Below, piece after piece: positions 1 through 6,451 of a DNA stretch of 13,889 nucleotides (positions are counted from its first letter, which is position 1; each line of letters starts with the position of its first letter). This DNA comes from Theionarchaea archaeon. GTDB taxonomy: Archaea > Methanobacteriota_B > Thermococci > Methanofastidiosales > SZ-28-30. The notes beneath the pieces are model-generated. The model saw only the letters and a program-made list of their open reading frames with translations, made no database searches and was not told where the DNA came from. The position numbers and the translations under genes were made by a program. The stretch covers positions 1 to 13,889 of the forward strand of contig JACVGT010000033.1 of the NCBI GenBank assembly GCA_018992685.1, written 5' to 3'.

Positions 1-79
1 CTACTACAATCACGAAAGGTCTCACATGGGCATCAACGGTGCAACGCCTCACGCGAGATATGAGGAGCGGTTGCCATGA
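1..79 (+). CDS. Transposase C-terminal fragment (IS481-like DDE integrase), cut by the window start
   Basis: The frame starting at base 2 reads YYNHERSHMGINGATPHARY and then six more residues to a TGA at 77-79. The Y-N-x-E-R-x-H-x-x-I-x-G-x-T-P pattern is the typical carboxy end of rve-fold DDE transposases of the IS481/IS3-like type, which cut and join insertion-sequence ends. Only the last 25 codons are present. The catalytic D, D and E residues would lie upstream of the window, so intactness cannot be judged. The fragment is followed directly by repeats that look like an insertion-sequence end, which supports the call. The exact family (IS481 versus an IS3 relative) is inferred from the tail motif only. 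Confidence 0.8.
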   Translation, partial: YYNHERSHMGINGATPHARYEERLP

Positions 80-89
80 GACTTATAAG

Positions 90-135
90 AAGTGTTACCT
101 ATGTGTGGTGTCAAAAGTGTCACCCATGTCTGGTG
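90..135 (+). repeat. Two imperfect direct repeats in the insertion-sequence end
   Basis: Bases 90-110 and 115-135 are 21-base copies that differ at three positions and are separated by four bases. Their shared core is AAGTGTyACCyATGTsTGG. Repeated units of this kind near an insertion-sequence tip commonly serve as transposase binding sites; that role is inferred here. They lie between the transposase stop and the proposed element end. Confidence 0.7.
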
Positions 136-163
136 ATATTACAGGTGATTGCGGTACACAACC

Positions 164-180
164 CTTTTATTCTATAGGAG
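164..180 (+). promoter_or_regulatory. Likely TATA box and ribosome site for the HAD-NfeD-TruD operon
   Basis: CTTTTATT at 164-171 is a TATA-like element centred about 22 bases before the ATG at 190. TAGGAG at 175-180 could act as a ribosome-binding site with nine bases of spacing. If the TATA-like box is used, transcription would begin close to the start codon, leaving the TAGGAG outside the mRNA. Which mode is used cannot be decided from sequence. The site is just outside the insertion-sequence end. Confidence 0.4.
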
Positions 181-189
181 CATGGGGAC

Positions 190-849
190 ATGATGATTAA
201 GGCAGTAACTTTCGATCTGTGGGGTACCTTGATACTGGATTCCTTACAGTACGAGAAAGAGCTTACACGTAAGAGAGAAGATCTTCTGTATGGTACCCTG
301 GAAGGGCTTTCCAGCAGAGAAGATATCAGGAAAGCCATGGAATATGCACGGTCTGGAATTGAAAGGACTCGCAAAACCATGAGAGATGTTCCCACGTCTG
401 AGCATATCAGGCTGCTCCAGTCATTTCTGAAAGTTGACAGTGACCTGGAACCTGCCTACACCGAGGCCATCTTGCACATGCTGCCTCCTCTCAACCCTCA
501 TTCTCGCGAGGTTCTCACCAAGGTGAAATCAGTGGCCAGAGTAGGCCTCATCTCCAACACAGGGATAACCCCGGGAGGCGTAATTCGAAAAGCCCTATCA
601 GACCTGGGGATCTGGTCGTTTTTTGATGTCGGATTGTTCTCCAATGAGGTGGGATATCTGAAACCTCATCCCAAGATATTCGAAGTGGCTTCCAGAGAAT
701 TGGAGGTTTCTCCTAGTGAGACTCTGCACGTTGGTGATGACAGGATCAATGATATTGAAGGTGCTTCGGCAGTGGGAATGAGCACCCTCCTGGTGGAAGA
801 GCCTGGCGATCTACGTCAGGTGTTGGAGGTGGTGTTCAATGGGAAATGA
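190..849 (+). CDS. HAD-superfamily hydrolase (DxWGT type)
   Basis: The 219-residue protein is a haloacid dehalogenase-fold hydrolase, probably a small-molecule phosphatase; the substrate is unknown. Motif I is FDLWGTL with nucleophile D9. Motif II is ISNTG with S122. The motif III lysine is K158 in LKPHPK. Motif IV is GDDRIND at 182-188. A helical cap of about 80 residues lies between motifs I and II. Position 11, usually the acid/base aspartate of HAD phosphatases, is tryptophan. DLWGT proteins form a recognised HAD subgroup, so this is not damage, but it makes a classical phosphatase mechanism less certain. A second ATG at 193 is an equally possible start. The gene heads an operon: its stop at 847-849 overlaps the next start by 11 bases. 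Confidence 0.85.
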   Translation: MMIKAVTFDLWGTLILDSLQYEKELTRKREDLLYGTLEGLSSREDIRKAMEYARSGIERTRKTMRDVPTSEHIRLLQSFLKVDSDLEPAYTEAILHMLPPLNPHSREVLTKVKSVARVGLISNTGITPGGVIRKALSDLGIWSFFDVGLFSNEVGYLKPHPKIFEVASRELEVSPSETLHVGDDRINDIEGASAVGMSTLLVEEPGDLRQVLEVVFNGK

Positions 850-1219
850 GGGAATGGCTGACAGAAAAGAGATTGCAGTCAGAGTAGGGGCCTTCAGTGC
901 GATTTATATTCTCGTGGCTGCAGTAGTACTCCTCTATCTTGAGATCGCATGGCTGATTGTCCCTGCTCTCATTGTTATTGCGGTTTGGGGGGCTTATGTA
1001 TACCACATGAATGTGAAAGTACTGGGAATGCCTGCGAGAATTATCAGTATTGAAGGAGCAGAAGGAAAGGCCCTGACTGATATATCTGATACTGGTAAGA
1101 TAAAGGTGAGAGGAGAAATCTGGAATGCGCAGACTTCTAGTCCCATCAAAAAAGGAGAAAAGGTGCGAGTCCTGCGCAGAGAGGGCATTGTCCTAGAGGT
1201 GGAACCTGTTGAAGATTAA
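839..1219 (+). CDS. NfeD-like small membrane protein with C-terminal OB-fold domain
   Basis: The 126-residue protein has two adjacent hydrophobic helices (about residues 16-34 and 36-56) and then a small beta-rich domain (about 65-124). That domain has the pattern of the NfeD C-terminal OB-fold: G-x-A-x-T-D-I at 76-82, then V-R-G-E-I-W at 90-95, K-K-G-E-K-V-R-V at 104-111 and a final L-E-V-E-P. NfeD proteins typically partner with membrane stomatins or SPFH proteins; no stomatin gene is visible here, so the partner is unknown. The start at 839 is favoured over 854 because GGAGGTG at 825-831 lies seven bases upstream, inside the preceding gene. It overlaps that gene by 11 bases and truD by 11 bases, implying translational coupling. 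Confidence 0.72.
   Translation: MGNEGMADRKEIAVRVGAFSAIYILVAAVVLLYLEIAWLIVPALIVIAVWGAYVYHMNVKVLGMPARIISIEGAEGKALTDISDTGKIKVRGEIWNAQTSSPIKKGEKVRVLRREGIVLEVEPVED
1195..1202 (+). promoter_or_regulatory. Shine-Dalgarno site that fixes the TTG start of truD
   Basis: AGAGGTGG lies six bases before the TTG at 1209, inside the NfeD-like gene. It supports initiation at a non-ATG codon and translational coupling of truD to the gene before it. Confidence 0.6.
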
Positions 1220-2336
1220 GGAGAAGCCAGAAGATTTCGTGGTGGAAGAGGTCATTGAAATAACCCATACCGAGAATGAGTGTCTGGTCTGTACACTGGA
1301 GAAGACAGACTGGGATACCATAGGGGCGATAAAAGTTCTGGCCAGGAAGCTTGGAATATCTCAGAAGCGGATTGGGTTTGCTGGATTGAAGGACAGGCAG
1401 GCAGTGACCCGACAGAAGATATCTGTGTCAGGAGCGGATTTGGAGCAGCTGGAATCGGTGAAGATACCGCGGGTTTCAATCATTGATATTGAATGGGGGG
1501 ATCGCATACGGCTTGGAGATCATAGAGGAAATCGATTTATCATCATGGTGAGAGATGCTTTCTTGTCACCAGACGATGTGGAAAGAATTCGAAAAGGGTT
1601 TCCCAATTATTTTGGACCGCAGCGATTTGGTGAAGTACGGCCCATAACCCATGAAGTGGGCAGAGAACTGGTGAAGGGGGACCTGGATAAGGCTGCTCTT
1701 ATCTTTTTGGCAAAACCGTTTGAAAAAGAGAGATATTTCGAGGTGCGAAAAGAGCTGTGGGAAACGCATGATTTTGAGAGAGCAAGAAGGGAATATCCAT
1801 TCTCACTGAGGTATGAACGGGCCATGCTGGAGAATATTGGTAAGGGAGCGAAGAAGGCATTTGAAGCTCTGCCTCGACGGTTGAACACCCTTTTTATCCA
1901 CGCGTATCAGGCTTATATCTTTAATGAAATTGTAAGAAGGAGATCAAAAGCAGTTCCAGTTACTGAGGTTGAGCCGGGAGATGTGGTGGTTGACTGGGTT
2001 GGCACCCGGAGAGTTGTCACCATTGCGGGAGAACACAATATGGACAAGATTGCAGAACGAGGGCTATGTGCTGCTGCTCCCATTGTTGGGTACAAGACCC
2101 AGGCACGAGGGAGGATGAAAGAGATCACCCGGGAAATTCTGGAAGAAGAAGGCATTGTAAAAGAGGATTTTCGACTGAGGGAATTTCCTTCTTTGGCCAG
2201 CAGAGGGACATACAGAGAAATTGCAGGAAAAGCGCAGGATATCTCATACACATGTGAGGAAGGAGGAACTAAAATTGAGTTTTTTCTCCCAAAAGGTGAG
2301 TACGCTACAGTTTTCCTGAAAGAACTCCTTGGTTGA
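1209..2336 (+). CDS. truD: tRNA pseudouridine synthase, TruD/Pus7 family
   Basis: The 375-residue protein is a TruD-family enzyme that isomerises uridine to pseudouridine in tRNA, classically at position 13. Its start, K-I-K-E-K-P-E-D-F-V-V-E-E, is the family's usual amino end, which together with a good ribosome site supports the TTG start. The catalytic motif is GFAGLKDRQAVTRQ (residues 56-69), with D62 as the expected nucleophile. NYFGPQRFG (133-141) is the conserved substrate-loop motif. The end, LPKGEYATVFLKELL, is also typical. The TRUD insertion domain lies roughly between residues 145 and 320. The length fits archaeal members. It overlaps the NfeD-like gene by 11 bases and ends the operon. 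No lost motif is visible. Confidence 0.96.
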   Translation: MKIKEKPEDFVVEEVIEITHTENECLVCTLEKTDWDTIGAIKVLARKLGISQKRIGFAGLKDRQAVTRQKISVSGADLEQLESVKIPRVSIIDIEWGDRIRLGDHRGNRFIIMVRDAFLSPDDVERIRKGFPNYFGPQRFGEVRPITHEVGRELVKGDLDKAALIFLAKPFEKERYFEVRKELWETHDFERARREYPFSLRYERAMLENIGKGAKKAFEALPRRLNTLFIHAYQAYIFNEIVRRRSKAVPVTEVEPGDVVVDWVGTRRVVTIAGEHNMDKIAERGLCAAAPIVGYKTQARGRMKEITREILEEEGIVKEDFRLREFPSLASRGTYREIAGKAQDISYTCEEGGTKIEFFLPKGEYATVFLKELLG

Positions 2337-2385
2337 GAGTTTCCTTTTATGTCTGCTCTTGCCAGTCGAATCAAACATGGAAAGA

Positions 2386-2401
2386 CTTAAATACTTATAA
2401 G
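2386..2401 (+). promoter_or_regulatory. TATA box for a leaderless CHAT-receptor transcript
   Basis: CTTAAATA at 2386-2393 follows a purine-rich GGAAAGA stretch that could be the BRE, and is centred about 27 bases before the ATG at 2417. The expected transcription start therefore falls at or next to the ATG. No Shine-Dalgarno sequence lies between them. A palindrome, CTTATAAG at 2394-2401, overlaps the initiation region and could be a second TATA element or an operator. Confidence 0.6.
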
Positions 2402-2416
2402 GTTAAGAAAGCTTAA

Positions 2417-5400
2417 ATGCCTCGGAGAATGTGGAGATTAGTTGAGAAGAAGTGCACATTGGTGGTACTAATTGGGATATGTATGTGGATAACTTTTATT
2501 CCACTATCGAGAGCAACTGCTTCTGCCTGGAGTTATCACATTGAAGGAATAACAGCTTCAGCAATGTCAAGAAACGGTGAATACGTAATTATAGGGACTC
2601 AGGAAGGATATTTCTATGTTTTTGACAAATTCGGGAACGTTCTGAGAACTGATCAGGTCACAAGCAAGATCACTGTTCTTGGCATTTCGGAAAACGGAAC
2701 GTTCTTCATTGGAACAACTATAGGTTACTACCTGTCTACGCTGAAAGGTGAGCCACAGATAGATTTCAATGACAGAACTCCTGTTACTTCAGTTTCAATG
2801 TCAGATGATGGGGAGGGTATCATAGTAGGGACACAAAGACAGATCTACCTATTCCTCCAATCCACCCTGGCAAAAGAACTATACGTGTGCGCTTCTTTGG
2901 AAACCTGCACAAAAGAGGACCAGGTTAAGACTACAGCGATCTCATCACTTGGGGAGGTGGCAGTTGCAGCTACGGAAACCTTTCTTCATCTGTCCAAGAA
3001 TACCGAGGGTACATGGCGGAGCAGGGAATTTGATGGAGAGAAGATAACTGCCCTCGCTATTTCTGACAACGGGGAGATTGTCGTTTGTGGAACTTGGAAT
3101 GGTTCTATCTTTGTTTTCGATTCTGATCTGAACTACATCACTAGCTGTCAAACCCCAGGAAGAGTAGAAGATATCGAGATCAGTGCCGATGGTACCAATG
3201 TCTTGTGTGGAATCGAAAATGGACTAATCGCCCTCCTAAGAACAGATGGCAGAATAGTGTGGCAGAGGAAATCTGAGGAATTCTCTGGCCCTGTTTGCAT
3301 ATCCAGCGATGACAAAATCATTGCAGTCACGGGCAGCAGGCTCGACATTTTGGATCATTCTGGAAAGACTCTTCAGGGAATCTCTGTTCCAGGAGAATTG
3401 AATGAAATTCATCTCTCCCGCAATGGGCAGTATCTCTGGTGTGTCACGACTGATGAAGTAGTATTCTACGAGTTGTATGATAATACTTACAGGTTCACCA
3501 GAGAATATAGGTACTCCTCACGAAAATCCCTTCCACTTAGTGACACCCTCGTAGAAAAAGCAAGTCTGTTAAGTGCGATAGAAAGGCCAAATAGATTTCA
3601 AATAGGGGATATTGACGGTGATGGGGAAAATGAGATAATCATCGAGTCCGGCAAAAAGATTGTCGTGACTGACAAAGTTGGAAGAATCCTATCCGAAATT
3701 GACTTTGCGAGTGAGCCACAATTACAGCGACTCTTGGATGTTACAGGAGACTTGATACCTGAAATCATAATTAGTCATTCAGATGGACGAATGAGTCTGG
3801 AATTTTACAGTGGGAAAGGCGAATTTCTCGCCCAACACGAATTCTTCAATCAATGGTGGAGCCAACCTACAGTTGGAATCAATATTTCACCTTTTGCAGC
3901 ATTTGACATTGACGATGACGGAAGAATAGAAGTAATCTGTGTTTTATCAGCTGCATATGTGATGATCCCTCGAGGAATCTACGTTTTTGAGTATCCCACA
4001 TTCTCAGATGAATGGTTCTACCCGTATGCGCCTATAGTCGTAACGGCCACACTCGTTGACCTTGACGGGGATGAGGATTTGGAAATTCTCATCGGATCAA
4101 ATGCACCCTGCAATGGAAGAAGCGTAGGGAATACTGATGATTGCCATGCATATGTAGCAGCCGTTGATTCGCAGGGAAACGAATTATGGATTAGAGAGGT
4201 CGGGGAGGGCTACACGAGGGCTTGGATCGATGCTGCTGATCTTGATGATGATGGTAGTAATGAGATTGTGTGTTGTGGCTGGTATTTTGACGATACATGG
4301 GGGAAGTTATTTGTTCTTGACAAAGATGGTGACTACGTATGCGGAGAAGACAACGTGTTCCAGCATTCAGTCTTTCTGGGCGGCATTTCCGATCTTGACG
4401 ACGATGGAAAAAAGGAGATTCTTGTCTTTACATCTGACGGAAATATTATCATCTACGATTCTCTCTTGAATCTAAACTGCAGTCGAAATATTGAAATGAA
4501 CATGACGAGGCTCACTTCGGCTATCATTAATGATATTGATGCCGATGGCGAAAAAGAAATCATTTTGTCCTCAAATGATGAAAGAGTGTACATCTTGGAT
4601 AGAGCTCTTGATATTGAATGGACGACATCTTTTCCAGGGGTTGAAAAGAGGATCTATTCTCTTGTCACCGCCCTATTCGGATGCAAGAACGATCTCATAC
4701 TCTTGAGCGATACGATGCATGTTTACTCACATCAATATGATAATGCATCAGGGCCCTGCCCCTTATGGGAAATTACAGAGCGAACCCTCTCAGAGGAAGC
4801 CAATGCCAATGAAATACTGGGACAGTCTGCTTTCGAGGGTAAGAATTACATAAGTTCCAGAATCCACTACAAGAATGCACTTGAAATATACACGGAGCTG
4901 GAGGATGGAGAGAAAATAGGAGAACTATCTGAAACAGTCTTCAAGCTAGATATACGAATAGGGTTAATCCTTCTGGTCGTATCTGATATAGGACTTTGTG
5001 CATTCATGACCCGTTCATGGCTAAGAAGAAGATGGTCTAATATGGCCGAAGGAGGCCTCCTTCTCAGTCTTCCTGTTCTTCTCGGACTATTGGAAGTCCA
5101 TGCCGCTCATGAGAATTATCTTCGAACATTCGCAACATTTACCACACCTTTTCTCATTGGTTCTGTAGTCATCATTCTACGCAGGAAAGTCATCGGATTT
5201 TCAAGGACAATTGCATCCATACTCTCTGGTCACAAGGACGTGCTGGTGCTCTCTATTATGAGATCAGATGGATCTTACAGGGTATCCGCTGAAAGCATTG
5301 GCGAGAAGTTTCGACCGGTAAAAGAGTCCAGAATAGTTGAACTCTCACCAGCAATGAAGAAAGAGCTCGTAAAGAAGGCAGAATTCGTAGTCAGAGTAAT

Positions 5401-6187
5401 AAGTCAGTTTTCATCCACAGATGAACAGGAAGTACCCATTGATTATGCAGAAGACGTTCTGGCAGAAATTGGAGGAGCCATATTTTCACGATTTATTCCT
5501 CAAGACTTTTCTGATATTCTGAGAGCCAAATTCTTGCTACTGGAGGTGGAGGACACTGAGATTCCTTGGGAGCTCATGTTCTCTCATACGTTCTTTGCCT
5601 CGAAATATGCCGTATCAAGAAGAATCGTTGCCAGTGAATCAGTGACTGTCCGTCAGAGGAAAACCAATGGAAAAAGAGCGCTCGTCATTTGCGATCCCAG
5701 TGGAACACTGCCAGATGCAAGGAAAGAATGCCGGATTGTCTATGGCAGATTGAACCAAAAGATGGAGACAGTATACATTGAAGGGAGCGATGCTACCATA
5801 CAGGATGTAACCTCCTTATTGAATACAGGGTTTGACATTATTCATTTTGCTGGTCATGTAGAGAATGGTCTCGTCCTCTCTGACGGTATCATGCACCCTG
5901 AGTCGGTGAGAGCATGTGTCTCAGGGATCCCCGTGGTCTTTGTGAACGGATGCAAGTCAGAAGACCTCGCTCAGGCTTTTCTCCTGGGAGGTGCCATGGC
6001 ATACGTTGGCACTCTTCACCCAGTGCATGACGATTCAGCGGCTGAAATTGCCTCGGACTTCTACGATCTATGTCTTCAGTACCAAATCGGAGAAGCCTTA
6101 AGGAGGGCGAGGGAGAATCACAGGGAGAGAAACCTGGTTTGGGCTTCTCTGGTGATGTATGGAGACCCTACCCTGAAATTGTTTTAG
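2417..6187 (+). CDS. Predicted transmembrane CHAT-protease receptor with two exported beta-propellers
   Basis: This 1256-residue protein is not a named family; its parts are recognisable. Residues 1-37 form a signal peptide with a plausible cleavage after ASA. Residues about 40-360 hold eight WD-like or PQQ-like repeats with a recurring pattern of I-T-x-x-x-I-S-x-(D/N)-G-x-x-x-x-x-G-T. Residues about 395-720 hold seven FG-GAP/VCBS-type blades, each with a DxDxDGxxE calcium loop, starting at D398, 441 (degenerate), 497, 548, 608, 659 and 706. Residues 797-830 resemble one TPR unit. Membrane helices lie at about 848-866, 878-895 and 904-921. Positive clusters R-S-W-L-R-R-R and L-R-R-K put the carboxy part inside the cell. 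There the CHAT domain runs from about 1030 to 1256, with IPWE (1049-1052), HFAGH (catalytic H1147), NGC (catalytic C1179) and the usual GDPTLKLF end. CHAT domains are caspase-like cysteine peptidases. An outside sensor driving an inside protease is my inference. It is monocistronic, with its own promoter. Confidence 0.85.
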   Translation: MPRRMWRLVEKKCTLVVLIGICMWITFIPLSRATASAWSYHIEGITASAMSRNGEYVIIGTQEGYFYVFDKFGNVLRTDQVTSKITVLGISENGTFFIGTTIGYYLSTLKGEPQIDFNDRTPVTSVSMSDDGEGIIVGTQRQIYLFLQSTLAKELYVCASLETCTKEDQVKTTAISSLGEVAVAATETFLHLSKNTEGTWRSREFDGEKITALAISDNGEIVVCGTWNGSIFVFDSDLNYITSCQTPGRVEDIEISADGTNVLCGIENGLIALLRTDGRIVWQRKSEEFSGPVCISSDDKIIAVTGSRLDILDHSGKTLQGISVPGELNEIHLSRNGQYLWCVTTDEVVFYELYDNTYRFTREYRYSSRKSLPLSDTLVEKASLLSAIERPNRFQIGDIDGDGENEIIIESGKKIVVTDKVGRILSEIDFASEPQLQRLLDVTGDLIPEIIISHSDGRMSLEFYSGKGEFLAQHEFFNQWWSQPTVGINISPFAAFDIDDDGRIEVICVLSAAYVMIPRGIYVFEYPTFSDEWFYPYAPIVVTATLVDLDGDEDLEILIGSNAPCNGRSVGNTDDCHAYVAAVDSQGNELWIREVGEGYTRAWIDAADLDDDGSNEIVCCGWYFDDTWGKLFVLDKDGDYVCGEDNVFQHSVFLGGISDLDDDGKKEILVFTSDGNIIIYDSLLNLNCSRNIEMNMTRLTSAIINDIDADGEKEIILSSNDERVYILDRALDIEWTTSFPGVEKRIYSLVTALFGCKNDLILLSDTMHVYSHQYDNASGPCPLWEITERTLSEEANANEILGQSAFEGKNYISSRIHYKNALEIYTELEDGEKIGELSETVFKLDIRIGLILLVVSDIGLCAFMTRSWLRRRWSNMAEGGLLLSLPVLLGLLEVHAAHENYLRTFATFTTPFLIGSVVIILRRKVIGFSRTIASILSGHKDVLVLSIMRSDGSYRVSAESIGEKFRPVKESRIVELSPAMKKELVKKAEFVVRVISQFSSTDEQEVPIDYAEDVLAEIGGAIFSRFIPQDFSDILRAKFLLLEVEDTEIPWELMFSHTFFASKYAVSRRIVASESVTVRQRKTNGKRALVICDPSGTLPDARKECRIVYGRLNQKMETVYIEGSDATIQDVTSLLNTGFDIIHFAGHVENGLVLSDGIMHPESVRACVSGIPVVFVNGCKSEDLAQAFLLGGAMAYVGTLHPVHDDSAAEIASDFYDLCLQYQIGEALRRARENHRERNLVWASLVMYGDPTLKLF

Positions 6188-6297
6188 TTAAATACCTCGG
6201 TCAGTTCAGTTCTCGTAGGGAGCTTCCAAGGTACTCTCTAGCAGAATCCGAAATCACAGATTCCTGATCGAGGCCTCCGAAGGACCACACCGAATTA

Positions 6298-6429
6298 GTG
6301 AAATCAAGTAATTTCCCTGAATATCCAATTCGAGACCCGGTGGATAATTCAGGATATGACTCGTGGGGATACTGGACATCCTGGGTTAGAACCTTTAACC
6401 TGACAAGAGTGAACACCAAAAGAATATAA
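6298..6429 (+). pseudogene. Possible remnant of an exported-protein gene
   Basis: Inside the 264-base gap after the CHAT receptor, one frame is open from just after a TGA to a TAA at 6427-6429; a GTG at 6298 could start 43 codons. Its tail (NSGYDSWGYWTSWVRTFNLT, then V-N-T-K-R-I) is rich in W, Y, S and N and looks like a piece of an extracellular domain. No ribosome site precedes the GTG, and the frame is closed upstream. It may be a decayed gene end or chance. The rest of the gap shows nothing I can identify apart from the promoter of the next gene. Confidence 0.2.
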
Positions 6430-6430
6430 G
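6423..6430 (+). promoter_or_regulatory. TATA box for the XPB-Bax1 operon (leaderless)
   Basis: AATATAAG is centred about 25 bases before the ATG at 6452, with an A-rich CCAAAAG stretch just upstream as a possible BRE. No GGAGG-like site lies before the ATG, so a leaderless mRNA is likely. Confidence 0.5.
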
Positions 6431-6451
6431 TGATGCATCCAAGCAGGCGCA

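Larger units (their letters stand above)
1..143 (+). mobile_element. Right end of an insertion sequence (IS481-like)
   Basis: This stretch holds the end of a transposase gene and, 10 bases after its stop, two imperfect subterminal repeats. Read inward from the other strand, the proposed tip begins TGTAATATCACC and continues into the repeats, giving the TG...CA type of terminus known for this group of elements. The boundary at 143 is a guess from that TGT/ACA end, because the left end and any target duplication are outside the window. The element sits about 46 bases before the HAD hydrolase start, just upstream of that operon's likely promoter. Confidence 0.6.

Noticed and set aside
1607-2374. 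Long minus-strand ORFs (up to 153 codons) opposite truD
   Set aside because: They are antisense to a clearly conserved gene and carry no domain or start signal.
2394-2401. CTTATAAG palindrome as a restriction or recombination site
   Set aside because: Eight bases are too few to support this; it is better explained as part of the AT-rich promoter.
5843-5953. CHAT receptor as an effector of a CRISPR or gasdermin cassette
   Set aside because: No cas gene, gasdermin-like ORF or other defence gene lies within the window; the neighbours are housekeeping genes.
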